A stretch of DNA of 64,000 nucleotides from Saccharum officinarum (Eukaryota; Streptophyta; Magnoliopsida; Poales; Poaceae), in contig CM036160.1 of the NCBI GenBank assembly GCA_020631735.1, positions 2,340,407-2,404,406 on the forward strand. Direction: 5' to 3'. Of the stretch, positions 1 through 10,089 are shown piece by piece. A model generated the notes under the pieces. The model had not been told where the DNA came from. It saw only the letters and a program-made list of their open reading frames with translations, and ran no database searches. The position numbers were made by a program, and so were the translations under genes. Positions within the stretch are counted from its first letter, which is position 1. The number at the start of each line of letters is the position of its first letter.

Positions 1-579
1 AAAGAGCCGGAGTCCATGACAAGAGAGTAACAAGCCTTCTCGCTCCCATAAGCAAGTATGTGCTCGGGGTAATAAGTCTGTGACTTGACCAGGGTCCATG
101 CAACGAACGGTCCTTAATTGACATGGATAGGGAAACAGTGCAACCAGCTATGCCCGTGGCTGTGGGACACAACTTGTTACCCACCAATACCCATACCATA
201 TCCCTCGGTCACCATTTCGTTTCCAACATTTTATCATGAATGTAAAAATAGTAATAACACCTATTGTGAGTAACGACAGTTACTCATGCTACGTTTAACC
301 TAAGCAAAGCAAGCTATACGATCCTGTACTAGTAAGACTCATGGGTAGATATATATGCATGTGGGTATCATAAAATTCCTGCAACGTAAATGCACATCAT
401 TTAAATATATATAATGGTTTGCAAATAAGGGTTATGCACCGGGGCTTGCCTTGGACAGGGTGCAAGTCAGAGGTGTCAGTCACGGTGGCTCCTAGAACTC
501 CTCTGGCACGAAGATCTCCTCCTCGTACTCCTCAATGACTTCCTTGTAGTCCTACTCCTCCGTGGCCACGTACTCGACT
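1..579 (-). repeat. Fragment of a long chromovirus-type LTR, inverted
   Basis: On the minus strand this matches the distal half of the LTR types seen at 6750-11576 and 50316-53581. It shares the 19-bp box AAGGCAAGCCCCGGTGCAT (here 434-452, inverted). A stretch around 95-140 resembles solo-LTR sequence around 51335-51375. An acidic, stop-interrupted reading frame lies between the box and the gap. It is cut by the window edge and the assembly gap, so neither end is visible. It lies on a different contig side from the element that follows, so it need not belong to it. Confidence 0.7.
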
Positions 580-679
580 NNNNNNNNNNNNNNNNNNNNN
601 NNNNNNNNNNNNNNNNNNNNNNNNNNNNNNNNNNNNNNNNNNNNNNNNNNNNNNNNNNNNNNNNNNNNNNNNNNNNNNN
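580..679. other. Assembly gap (100 N)
   Basis: Exactly 100 Ns, the usual placeholder for a scaffold gap of unknown size. The missing 5' LTR and primer binding site of the downstream chromovirus element should lie here. Confidence 0.98.
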
Positions 680-1077
680 AAGCACTTAATTGTGGGCATC
701 TATCAATTGGTAGCTTTGATACTGAAATATACACATCCGGGATGTGTATGTGGAAAGTATTTAATTTACTGCTTTTCTTGTGTGTTTATTATGGAATTGT
801 TGGGCTGCAATGAAATTTTCTGCAGGTACACTAACAGCGTAACGAGTAGACCGATAGTTTCGTTATATGAGAGAACGTATGTATGCCACCGCCTAGCGTT
901 AAAACTTTAGGTTTCTACTAAGGTGAGAGGGCGTACGGAACGTGCATGCATCATGTTTAAATATATCATACATATCATTTACTCCCTCCTTAAAAATTTC
1001 TGTACTCCCGACTAAAGTAAATTTCGTATCCCCTAAATGATCCTCACTTTAAGTCGTATCTTATCTTGTTGCTACAG
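680..1077 (+). other. Leader of the chromovirus, ending in a splice-acceptor-like site
   Basis: No LTR end or PBS is visible, so this is internal leader sequence. A donor-like CTAAG|GTGAGA occurs near 920. The region ends in a T-rich tract with TTGCTACAG directly abutting the orf0 ATG at 1078, which looks like a 3' splice site. Confidence 0.5.
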
Positions 1078-1692
1078 ATGGCACGTACCAAGAGGACCGC
1101 TCGTAAGTCCACTGGGGGCAGGGCACCGCGTCACCAGCTCGCTCCACGTGAGCCCCGCCCTGAGCCTACTGAGGTGGAAAGGCTGAGGGCAGAGCTGGCA
1201 GAGGTGACTGCTGCTAGGGATGCAGCACGGCAACAACTGGAACAAGTGATTCATGATCGTGATCAAGAAACGCTTGCAGTCCAGAGGTTGACAGTGGCAA
1301 ACCGCAACTGTCAACGCATGTTGGTCCGTGTGATGGAACAGAGGGATGAAGCCTGGCACGAGGAGAACGTTCTGAGAGCTCGCCAGTTTGAGCTTGAGCA
1401 ACAGTTGGAGAACGCTGAAGAATACAATGATAATCTTCATGAAGAAGTGCATCGCATGAACAACGAGCTTAATCCCCTGCTACCTAGAAACAACAATGTA
1501 GATGAAGATATGGGATCAGGCATCTTCATGGCTGAGGATGATGATGAAGTGGAGGTTGATGGACCGCAGGATGCCCCACCTGCAGAAGCACCAGAGGAAG
1601 AGCCAGAAGAAGAAGAAGACGAGGAGTTAGAGCCTGTCAGTGATGAGGACGGCGGGGAAATCCATGACACCGACTCGGGGGATGATGCTTAG
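1078..1692 (+). CDS. orf0: histone H3-tail mimic, coiled coil, acidic C-terminus
   Basis: Intact ORF of 204 residues. Directly after Met it reads ARTKRTARKSTGGRAPR, then HQLA. This equals the histone H3 N-terminal tail at 18 of the first 21 positions, with only Q5R, K14R and K18H changed; K4, R8, K9 and S10 are kept. Similarity to H3 stops there: no histone fold follows. Residues about 30-140 are rich in heptad-like E/L/R/Q (likely coiled coil). Residues about 145-204 are highly acidic, recalling histone-binding acidic tracts. The ATG at 1078 follows a CAG acceptor-like site. It sits upstream of gag on the same strand, so it is part of the retrotransposon and not a host histone gene. Function unknown; binding H3-tail readers or writers, or the element's own chromodomain, is inferred. 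Confidence 0.85.
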   Translation: MARTKRTARKSTGGRAPRHQLAPREPRPEPTEVERLRAELAEVTAARDAARQQLEQVIHDRDQETLAVQRLTVANRNCQRMLVRVMEQRDEAWHEENVLRARQFELEQQLENAEEYNDNLHEEVHRMNNELNPLLPRNNNVDEDMGSGIFMAEDDDEVEVDGPQDAPPAEAPEEEPEEEEDEELEPVSDEDGGEIHDTDSGDDA

Positions 1693-2350
1693 AGTAGTCA
1701 TCACGTGCCTTTAATGTTAGGATCGTCTTTTGTGCCCTCCCTGTGAAGGAGTGAGGCCTTGTAATAACTTGACTTTGGGTTGTAAGGTTGAACCGTATGT
1801 TTTCGGAATGTAGTTTGAACCTGTTAATTTCGATCACAACTTGATGTCTTATTATGTTGCGTTCGATGATGGTGTCACGATTAGCACCCTTCGGTGCCGC
1901 GACGAAACCGAGGGCCTCCTATGGCGCGCGACATAAGGCTGTGCTGCTTGGCACGCGCAGGTATCGAGGTGGCTAGTCATGATCCACCATGGAACTCTTC
2001 ATTGAGAAGTCTCTTTGTGGTCAGTTTGAAGTAGCCTCTCACAGTCAACTAAAAATCTTGAGATCGAATCCAAGCACTGTGCGAAAGGTCAAAAATCACA
2101 TAGATAGCAACGTAAACGGTCCGGTAACCGTGTGCTCCTTGTGAGTGAGTCTTTATCAAAGAGCATCTTGTTGGATTACCAAGTATGACCTCGTCAAATG
2201 ATGCGCTAGAATGGATTGTGCGGTTGTGATGAATTATTGTGCCTTAATTATTATGAGGAGTCTATTTCATGAAGTCAGTTTGACGTATTTACAATAATTC
2301 ATCTACAAGTTTCCCACATCATCAGTGCTCATTGGCTATGCATTTTGCAG
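1693..2350 (+). other. Spacer between orf0 and gag, ending in a second acceptor-like site
   Basis: 658 bases without a credible ORF. It ends GCATTTTGCAG immediately before the gag ATG (2351), the same arrangement as before orf0. This suggests orf0 and gag may be expressed from alternatively spliced RNAs. Confidence 0.45.
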
Positions 2351-2974
2351 ATGTCGTACAATCTTCGTCGGGGTCGTGGCAATGAGGATGAGGAACAGCC
2401 ACCCCCTCCGCCACCACCTACTCCGGCCGAATTGATGCAGACAGTGGTCGAAGGGCAGCGCATGTTGGCAGATGCTATGCGCCAGCTGGCTAACCGGGAG
2501 GCTCGTCCTGGCCGCCAGGGCCCAGAGCCCAATCAATACAGTGATTTCAAGGACTTTCTGGATACTAAGCCCCCGCTCTTCAAGGAAGCGGAAGAACCAC
2601 TGCAAGCTGATGAGTGGTTAAATACTATTGAGCAAAAGTTTCGTCTGCTTCGCCTGACTGATGAGTTAAAGACTGAATATGCTTCTCACCAGTTGCATGG
2701 TCCAGCGGGTATTTGGTGGAGCCACTATCGTTCCACACTGCCTGCCCATGTCCCGATTGCTTGGGATCAGTTTAAGGCGGCATTCCGGGGAAATTATATT
2801 CCCCCGGGTCTTATGGCAATCAAGCACACAGAGTTTATGAGGCTGTCGCAAGGAAACAAAAGCCTGACTGAATACTTGCAGTCCTTCAACAACCTGGCAA
2901 GGTATGCCACTGAGTTTGTGGATACTGATGCCAAAAGATTGCTAGCTTCAAGAGGGGCCTTGGCCCAAAACTGA
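2351..2974 (+). pseudogene. gag: gag, N-terminal part (capsid), frameshifted
   Basis: Starts MSYNLRRGRG at 2351, followed by an acidic and polyproline stretch and a retrotransposon gag capsid region with the typical GPAGIWWSHY motif around residues 115-125. The frame stops at 2972-2974. Gag homology continues without interruption in frame 1 from about 2950, so one base has been lost or gained near 2935-2950. Gag would form the virus-like particle. Confidence 0.85.
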
Positions 2975-4608
2975 TGAAAACTATGGGCACTAGCAAATGT
3001 ACTACTTTCAATGATTTCATCAGCGATGCTTTGACCCAGGAAAACAACAATACTATTTATTCTGCTTCTAAGAGCCGCAAGAGGGCCATTGAGGCGAGTG
3101 CTTCACAGTCTCGAGCTCCAGCTGCCCCGAGAGCTCCCCCTCGCCCTCCTGCCACAAATGCTAAGTTCCGTCCTCCACAAAAGAAGGTGCCAATGAAAAC
3201 TGGGTTCCGTAAGGCATATACAGTGGCTCTGCCAAAGGGTAATGCGGGCCAAGGCAGCTCCAGTGTTCCTCCCAGCAATATGCCTTGCTGGAATTGCAAC
3301 AAGCCAGGCCACTGGTCCAGGAACTGTCCGTACCCTAAGAAAAATGTCAACCAAGGTAGTCGTCAGGGACACGCCCATTACAACAGCATTGAGGAAATTC
3401 CATCTGGTGAGGTGGTCACCGCTGGTAAGTTTCTAGTTGACCAACACCCCGCAGTGGTACTTTTTGATTCAGGTGCTTCGCATTCCTTTATCAGTCCTAA
3501 GTTTGCATCTAAATTTGCACACAAGTTGCATACTGTTGAAGGTGTGGGTTATTGTATTAGTGCTGCAAGTGGGAATATTTCCACAAACAAAGTAGTGGGG
3601 AACCTTAAGTTTGAGATAGAAGGGCGAAGTTATTCGCTTGCCCTATTGGTTTTACCTGGTTTAGACATAGATGTCATCTTGGGCATGAATTGGATGAGTC
3701 AGAATGGGGTACTCATTGACACATCCGCTCGGGTAGTTATGCTCAGAGATCCTACAGATCAAAAGGGTTTTCTAGTACAACTTCCCAGAAAAGTTGAATT
3801 ATCGGGGGAAATTCATGCTGTGCAAGCAAAGGCGTTGGCCGAAATTCCAGTAGTAAATGAGTTTCCGGACGTTTTTCCCGATGATTTGCCGGGACTCCCT
3901 CCGGATCGGGATGTGGAGTTTAAAATTGAGTTGTTGCCTGGCACGGCTCCCATCTCTAGGAGACCCTATAGGATGCCTCCAAATGAACTCGCTGAACTTA
4001 AGGTGCAATTGAATGAACTTTTGAAGAAGGGGTTGATTCGTCCTAGTTCATCGCCGTGGGGATGTCCTGCTATCTTTGTAAAGAAGAAGGATCAGTCGTT
4101 GCGAATGTGCGTAGATTATAGACCTCTCAATGCAGTCACTGTCAAAAATAAGTACCCTCTACCGCGAATCGACATCTTGTTCGATCAGTTGTCTAAAGCT
4201 AAAGTTTTCTCCAAGATCGATCTAAGATCTGGCTACCATCAAATTAAAATCCGCCCGGAAGATGTTCCAAAGACAGCCTTCTCTACCAGATACGGTCTGT
4301 ATGAGTATCTTGTTATGTCCTTTGGCTTGACAAATGCCCCCGCACACTTCATGTACTTGATGAATTCGGTGTTTATGCCTGAATTGGACAAGTTTGTGGT
4401 GGTATTTATTGATGACATCCTGGTATATTCTGTGAATGAGGAGGATCACGCTGAACATCTGCGTATAGTCCTCACAAGACTACGTGAACATCAACTATAT
4501 GCAAAGTTCAGTAAGTGCGAATTCTGGCTTCGTGAAGTACCTTTCCTTGGGCATGTGTTGTCCGATGGAGGAATTATGGTGGACCCCGCCAAGGTACGGA
4601 AGTACTGA
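2974..4608 (+). pseudogene. pol: gag C-terminus, protease and reverse transcriptase
   Basis: Contains a CCHC zinc knuckle [14 protein letters not shown] (3286-3327), an aspartic protease active site LFDSGAS (around 3460-3480; DSG rather than DTG, as usual in these plant elements), and RT motifs including [22 protein letters not shown] and the catalytic FIDDILVYS (around 4404-4430). It stops at 4606-4608, but the homologous frame continues in frame 3 from about 4600, indicating a single-base frameshift. Gag and pol are otherwise fused in one frame, as in chromoviruses. Confidence 0.92.
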
Positions 4609-5909
4609 ACTGGAAGGCTCCTATCTCGGTTCACGAGGTCCGGAGTTTTCTTGGTTTGGCTGGCTATTATCGTCGCTTCATCCCGGATTTCTCTAAAATA
4701 GCCAAGCCAATGACTCGGTTGCTGCAAAAAGACACCAGGTTTGTCTGGACTCCTGAGTGTGATGCGGCTTTTCACCAACTGCGAACCCTCCTAACCTCAG
4801 CTCCGGTTTTGGCACAACCGGATATCGAAAAACCATTTGATGTTTATTGTGATGCCTCAGGCATAGGTTTGGGAGGTGTGTTGATGCAGGAAGGCCGAGT
4901 AATTGCATATACTTCTCGACAACTTCGGAAGCATGAGGCGAATTACCCAACACATGACTTAGAACTCGCCGCAGTCGTTCATGCTTTGAAAGCCTGGCGA
5001 CATTATCTGCTGGGCAATGTCTGCAACATCTATACCGACCACAAAAGCCTCAAATACATCTTCACCCAACCCGAGTTGAATATGCGTCAAAGAAGATGGC
5101 TCGAGTTGATCAAAGATTATAACCTTCAAGTGCACTATCATCCTGGCAAGGCCAATGTAGTTGCGGATGCTTTAAGCCGTAAGTCTCATTGCCATTCCTT
5201 AGTTGAAACTGATTTTTATCGATCTCGCCTTCTACATCCAGCAGTCTTGTACAACATCACTGTCAGTTGTACTCTCAAAAACAGAATTATTGAACTCCAA
5301 AAGAATGACACTGGTATATTCCACATCAAGCGTAAGATGAAAGAGCAAGAAGCTACACAGTTCAGGATAGATGAAGAGGGTGTACTATGGTTCAAGGATA
5401 GGTTAGTGGTGCCTAAGGACCGAGAGCTTCGAAATGATATTATGTCTGAAGCACACTCCTCTAAGTTGTCCATCCATCCTGGCAGCAATAAGATGTATTA
5501 TGATTTGAAGCCATACTATTGGTGGACTAAGATGCGGAAAGAGATAGCTGCATATGTTGCTAGATGTGACACCTGTTGCAGAGTTAAAGCTGTGCACATG
5601 AAAGCTGGGTTACTTCAACCACTTTCCATTCCAGGCTGGAAATGGGAAGAGATAAGTATGGATTTCATTGTCGGACTTCCTCCCACTGTCAAAAATCATA
5701 ACTCTATTTGGGTAATTGTCGATCGTTTGACCAAATCAGCTCACTTCATCCCAGTGAGAGTGGACTATCGTCCCACTGACTATGCTGAGTTGTACTTCAA
5801 TCAGATAGTCCGGCTTCATGGGATACCTCGTACTATCGTTTCTGATCGTGGTCCCCAGTTCACTGCTCGCTTTGGGAGCATTTGCATCACCTTCTGGGAA
5901 CCAAGTTAG
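4609..5909 (+). pseudogene. pol: RNase H and N-terminal integrase
   Basis: Continues RT at LAGYYRRFIPDFSK. RNase H follows with DASGIGLGGVL and the ELAAVVHALKAWRHYL motif. The integrase zinc-binding region (HxxH...CxxC, with ARCDTCCRVKA around 5560-5590) and the first catalytic Asp (SMDFIVGLPP) and second (SDRGPQFTARF) follow. Another single-base frameshift near 5870-5885 moves the rest to frame 2. Confidence 0.9.
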
Positions 5910-6754
5910 TGAGAAGCTCTGCTTATCACCCCCAGACATCGGGTCAGACAGAACGAGTTAACCAAATCTTGGAAGATCTGTTGCGAGCATGCGTCATTTC
6001 ATCCAAGGGTTCTTGGGAAAAATGGTTACCTTTAGCCGAATTCTCGTACAATAACAGTTATCAAGAGAGTATCAAGATGGCCCCATTCGAAGCTTTGTAC
6101 GGTCGAAAGTGTCGAACTCCACTAAACTGGGTAGAAGCTGGGGAGAGAAGGTATTATGGTATTGATTTTGTTCATGAAGCTGAGGAACAAGTCCGTACCA
6201 TCCAAAAACATATGGCTGCAGCCCAAGCTAGACAGAAAAGTTATGCTGATCGTCGTAGAAAACCACTCGAGTTTGAAGTTGGAGACTTCGTGTATTTGAA
6301 AGTTTCTCCAATGAAAAGTGTCCAACGGTTTGGTGTTAAGCGGAAACTTGCGCCAAGGTACGTGGGCCCTTTCCAGATCATAGGCAAGAGTGGAGCTGTT
6401 GCATACAAAATCCAGTTGCCTCCTGAAATGAGTGCCATATTCAACGTCTTCCATGTATCTCAGCTTAAAAAGTGTCTTCGAGTTCCTGAGGAACAAGTTC
6501 CTTTAGGTGATATCAGGCTGGAATCCGACCTAACCTATGAAGAAAAGCCAGTCCGAGTGATCGATACTCAGGAACGAGTAACTAGAAGTAAAGTGGTTAA
6601 GTGGTACAAGGTGATGTGGAGTAATCAAGGAAGTGAGAGTGATGCTACGTGGGAACGGGAGGATTATTTGCGGGATGGTTATAAAGAATTCTATGAAAAA
6701 TGGTACGCTTTCCAAATCTCGGGACGAGATTTTTATAAAGGGGGAGGGCTGTAA
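5882..6754 (+). pseudogene. pol: Integrase C-terminal half and chromodomain
   Basis: Carries the third catalytic residue in GQTERVNQILEDLLR, the C-terminal integrase DNA-binding region, and the FHVSQLKKCL motif that precedes the chromodomain. The chromodomain (about 6551-6672) has aromatic positions within VKWYKVMW and ends DATWEREDYLR. In the family it directs integration toward particular chromatin by binding histone tails, often H3K9me. The stop lies just past the polypurine tract, overlapping the LTR start by a few bases, as is common. Confidence 0.9.
6738..6749 (+). other. Polypurine tract
   Basis: AAGGGGGAGGGC directly precedes the LTR start TGTAACAC at 6750; plus-strand DNA priming site. 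Confidence 0.85.
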
Positions 6755-9700
6755 CACTTCAAGTGTTTAGTCCTTAATTTCATTGCATTTGCATGGCATA
6801 AGCATAAGCATGCATCATTCATGTTTGTTATTTTATGTGATGCAACACATGTTATTATTTTAGGGTTTGTTTGATTTATTTCATGAAGTGCTTGACAGTT
6901 GGTGTAACAAAAAGGTAAGGTAGCCAATCATGACCTACAACACCTTAGTTATACTTAGGATAACATTTGGAACAATGTTCATGTTGACCAAAATTACAAA
7001 ATTGCCCTCCAAGAAAAGTTTGACCACCATTTGACCCTAGAAGGCTCTAGTTTGACCAGTTAAAAAGTCTAATTTAGAGACTTTGCATGGAGGAGCAACC
7101 TTAAGCAAAGTTGTAGAGAATTTCATAAGGAACAAAAGTTCTAATATGGCCATCTCATGAAAATGACCACAACATGCTCAAAAGTGGCCCACAAGTCAGC
7201 TAGTGGTGTAATCCCAGGACTTAGAATTTTTCTAAGTCTGGAATTGGACCTTACAGTTTCACTGATGTCTACTTTAGAAGCTTGTAGTTTGCAAACCAAG
7301 CCAAACCAGCCTTCACTCATATTGACAAACTTGTAGATCACATGTAGCCCTACAACTTTGTCAATATTACCCAAGCCTGGTTCTCAATGGTTCAAGAGTT
7401 ATCATGTCATGAACTTGGGCTGTCAGTCGGCTTTGTTAACTGAAACCCGGTTTCAGTTTTATCGTGCACTACTTTGAGGCCATGTAGTTTGAAATATAGG
7501 CCGAACCAGTCTAAGCTCCAATTGACAATTTTGTTGCCCTCACATAGCTCTACAAACTTGATGTTGCCACCTTGGACTGAAACCGGCTGGTTTAGAAGTT
7601 AATCACGTTCGAAAACACGCTGTCAGTCACTGCCGATGGCATCGCTGAACTCGGGTTCAGTTTCGTCAGTGGCCGACCGGCCACAGACCGTCGCCGCCGC
7701 GTGTCCCTCCACGCGCCGCGCGCGACCTGGCGCCTTGGCCAGCTGCCGAGCGCATGAAGGGCACCTCTGCGGTCGCCCCGACATCAACCATCCATTCCCT
7801 CCTCCTCCTTCCCTCTCGTTTGCAAAAGGGAAAGAACCGAGCCGCCATTCCCCTTTCTTCTCCGACGAGCTCGACCGTGAGCCACGCCACACCACCGGCC
7901 GCCTGAGCTCGCCAGTTCCTCCGCCTCGACACCCTCCACCCCTGGACCTACCGAAACCCACGATTGGACCCTAGGTGAGCTGCATTATCTTCTTCTCCGC
8001 CTCCGAGGGGTCGCCGGAGCCCGCCAGGGGACCTCACCGTGGTCGGGGTGCTTCGGGCCCGTCTCCATCTCCCCTTACTCGCAAAACGGAACCACCTTGC
8101 CCCGGTGAAGCTCGTACCGAGCCCAAACCGCACTATGCTTCTTCACCGGCGACGGTGCGCCGCCACCGGAGGTCACCGGCCGCCGCGCACGGTGGCAGGC
8201 CCTCTCCACCCCATTCCCATTCATCCTACGGGTACCAATCAGTGCGCCAGGTGACGGAGAGCACGATGCCGTGTTCGGTGAGCCGCGCGAGCCCTTCTCC
8301 GGCGAGCTCGAGCTCACCGGAGCTCGTGGGTCTCCGCCTCCCCTGTCCCTCTGTCCCTGACTGCAGGGGCCCGCCTGTCAGTTGCCAAGCGCGGGCGGGA
8401 CGGCCGAGCAGGCCGCGCGCGCGCGGGTCGTGGGCCGAGTTCTTCCGGGCCGGCCCAGTCATCCGAAATGAAATTCATTTTTATTATTTTGTCACTGATT
8501 TTTGTACAAGTTGGAAAAATAGAGATCTAGGGTTTTAAGGATCCAAAAATCATGAGATAAATTTTATTAGGGTCCACAGGATGTGTAGTATTTTAGAAAA
8601 ATATAAATCTGGAATGTGATGTTTAATTTTTAGGAGAATTTAATAGATCCTTTAAATGTGTTTTGGAATGCATGCAAATTAGTTAAATTTATAACTTGAG
8701 CTGTAGTGTTCCATAAATCATGAAATTTGGTGGGTAGGTTACTCTATGCTAGCCCTAGCTCTGGTAAAAATTTGGGCATCAGTGCTTAATTAATTTCCAA
8801 GTTATAATGCTATCTTGTTATTCTAGGAAATATTTAAATGAATTTTTGTAATTTTTCTACATGTGCAATGTTCATATAACTTTTTGGAGAAGGTCTTGGT
8901 ACCCTAGACTGTCTAAGAAAAATATGAAATCTGTTGTTTGACACTTTTCAATAGGGTTTCCTATTTATGCAAAAATCAGCCTTTTTGGCTTGGGAATTTT
9001 GTGTAGGGAGTTTCTGTGAATAAAACTTGTTCAAATTTTTACTGTGGTCTCTTTTTGGGTCAGAGAGTCCTCTGTAATTTTTGTAGAATTTTGGGAGCAG
9101 TTTACATATATGTTTAAAATTCTACTTAATTACTTAAGTAAATTGAGAAATGGGTTTAAATAAATATTCTAGGTGGGCACACCTTACTTTCTGGTGTCTT
9201 TGTGATATTTGTGAACTTGTAGTAGCATTAGTTTGGTTTTAGAGGATGTTTGCTACATCAATAAATATTTAACCTTTGTAATTTTAGGTTTTCTGGACAG
9301 CTAAGTAGTAATTCTAAATTTGGCTTTGATAAAAATGGTTGCTGGACAACTTGTAAATACCAAAGTTGGAGTAAACTTGATGAACTAGCTTGTGTTGAAA
9401 TTTGGGAGCATTTGGCTTAGTAGTTTGAGAGTTACTGTTGTTTAAAGTGGCAGTTCAAAATCTGCTACTCTCTGTTTTGGAGAGGACAGATTCTGGAACT
9501 TGTGAAGTTTGATATGGAAAACTTAGGAGTTTGTAGTTGAGGTCTGAAAATGAATTGTAGTACATTTCTTAGGCTTTCCAGATTGTCTTAGATCATATCT
9601 TTTGAAATTACAAATCTCCAGTTGTGATAAAAACAAGTAGCTGCTGTCCAGAATGCTTACGTGGTGTTTTGCTGATTAATATGGTGTGACATCCTAAGAC

Positions 9701-9920
9701 ATGCTACTTTTGTAATTGTTAGGTGTTAGGGCCTTAACTGAGGATGAGCAGCTTTATCTTAGGTTAAATAGATTAGGTGAGTACTTCTCTACTAGAGAAG
9801 AGATTTGCACGTACTAGTAAAATAACTTGAATATAGTATTTTGTTCTGAAATGCATTTCATTCCGAGCATGTTGCACCCAGTTATGCATTCATTATATTT
9901 ATTGTGCATTCATGCAATAG

Positions 9921-10083
9921 GTGCACCGGAGGGGGTAACACTCCTCGAATTCGAGCCAGTAATTCCGGAGGAGAACCAGGAGCAGCAGGAGCCCGAGGAA
10001 CCAGTCGGCGAAGGAGACGTCGCTGAAGACCTTCCTGAGTGCCCGGACCACAGGCCTGCAACCTTTCTGAAAGGCAAGCCCCG
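9921..10083 (+). other. Acidic exon-like ORF inside the LTR
   Basis: The stretch is flanked by AG at 9919-9920 and by CCCCG|GTGCAT at its end, so it looks like an exon. It encodes a Glu/Pro-rich peptide (contains EPVIPEENQEQQEPEEP). An acidic frame in the same position is present in the solo LTR, and a broken one at 436-579. Possible explanation: a spliced 5' exon of element transcripts. Not proven. Confidence 0.4.
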
Positions 10084-10089
10084 GTGCAT
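10071..10089 (+). promoter_or_regulatory. 19-bp box conserved in three LTRs
   Basis: AAGGCAAGCCCCGGTGCAT is identical here, at 434-452 (inverted) and at 51690-51708 (inverted), although the surrounding LTR sequences have diverged. It contains a possible 5' splice site (G|GTGCAT). Confidence 0.55.

Noticed and set aside
680..1077. 5' LTR of the chromovirus
   Set aside because: No similarity to the 3' LTR end (CGGTTCTGTTACA) and no PBS; the LTR must lie in the gap.
1078..1140. Host histone H3 gene or processed pseudogene
   Set aside because: Only the tail matches; the rest is coiled-coil/acidic, the ORF is open to its stop, and it lies on the same strand just upstream of gag.
7636..8538. GC-rich open frames in the 3' LTR
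   Set aside because: Open on both strands by composition, no domains, and the position corresponds to a GC-rich non-coding block in the related solo LTR.
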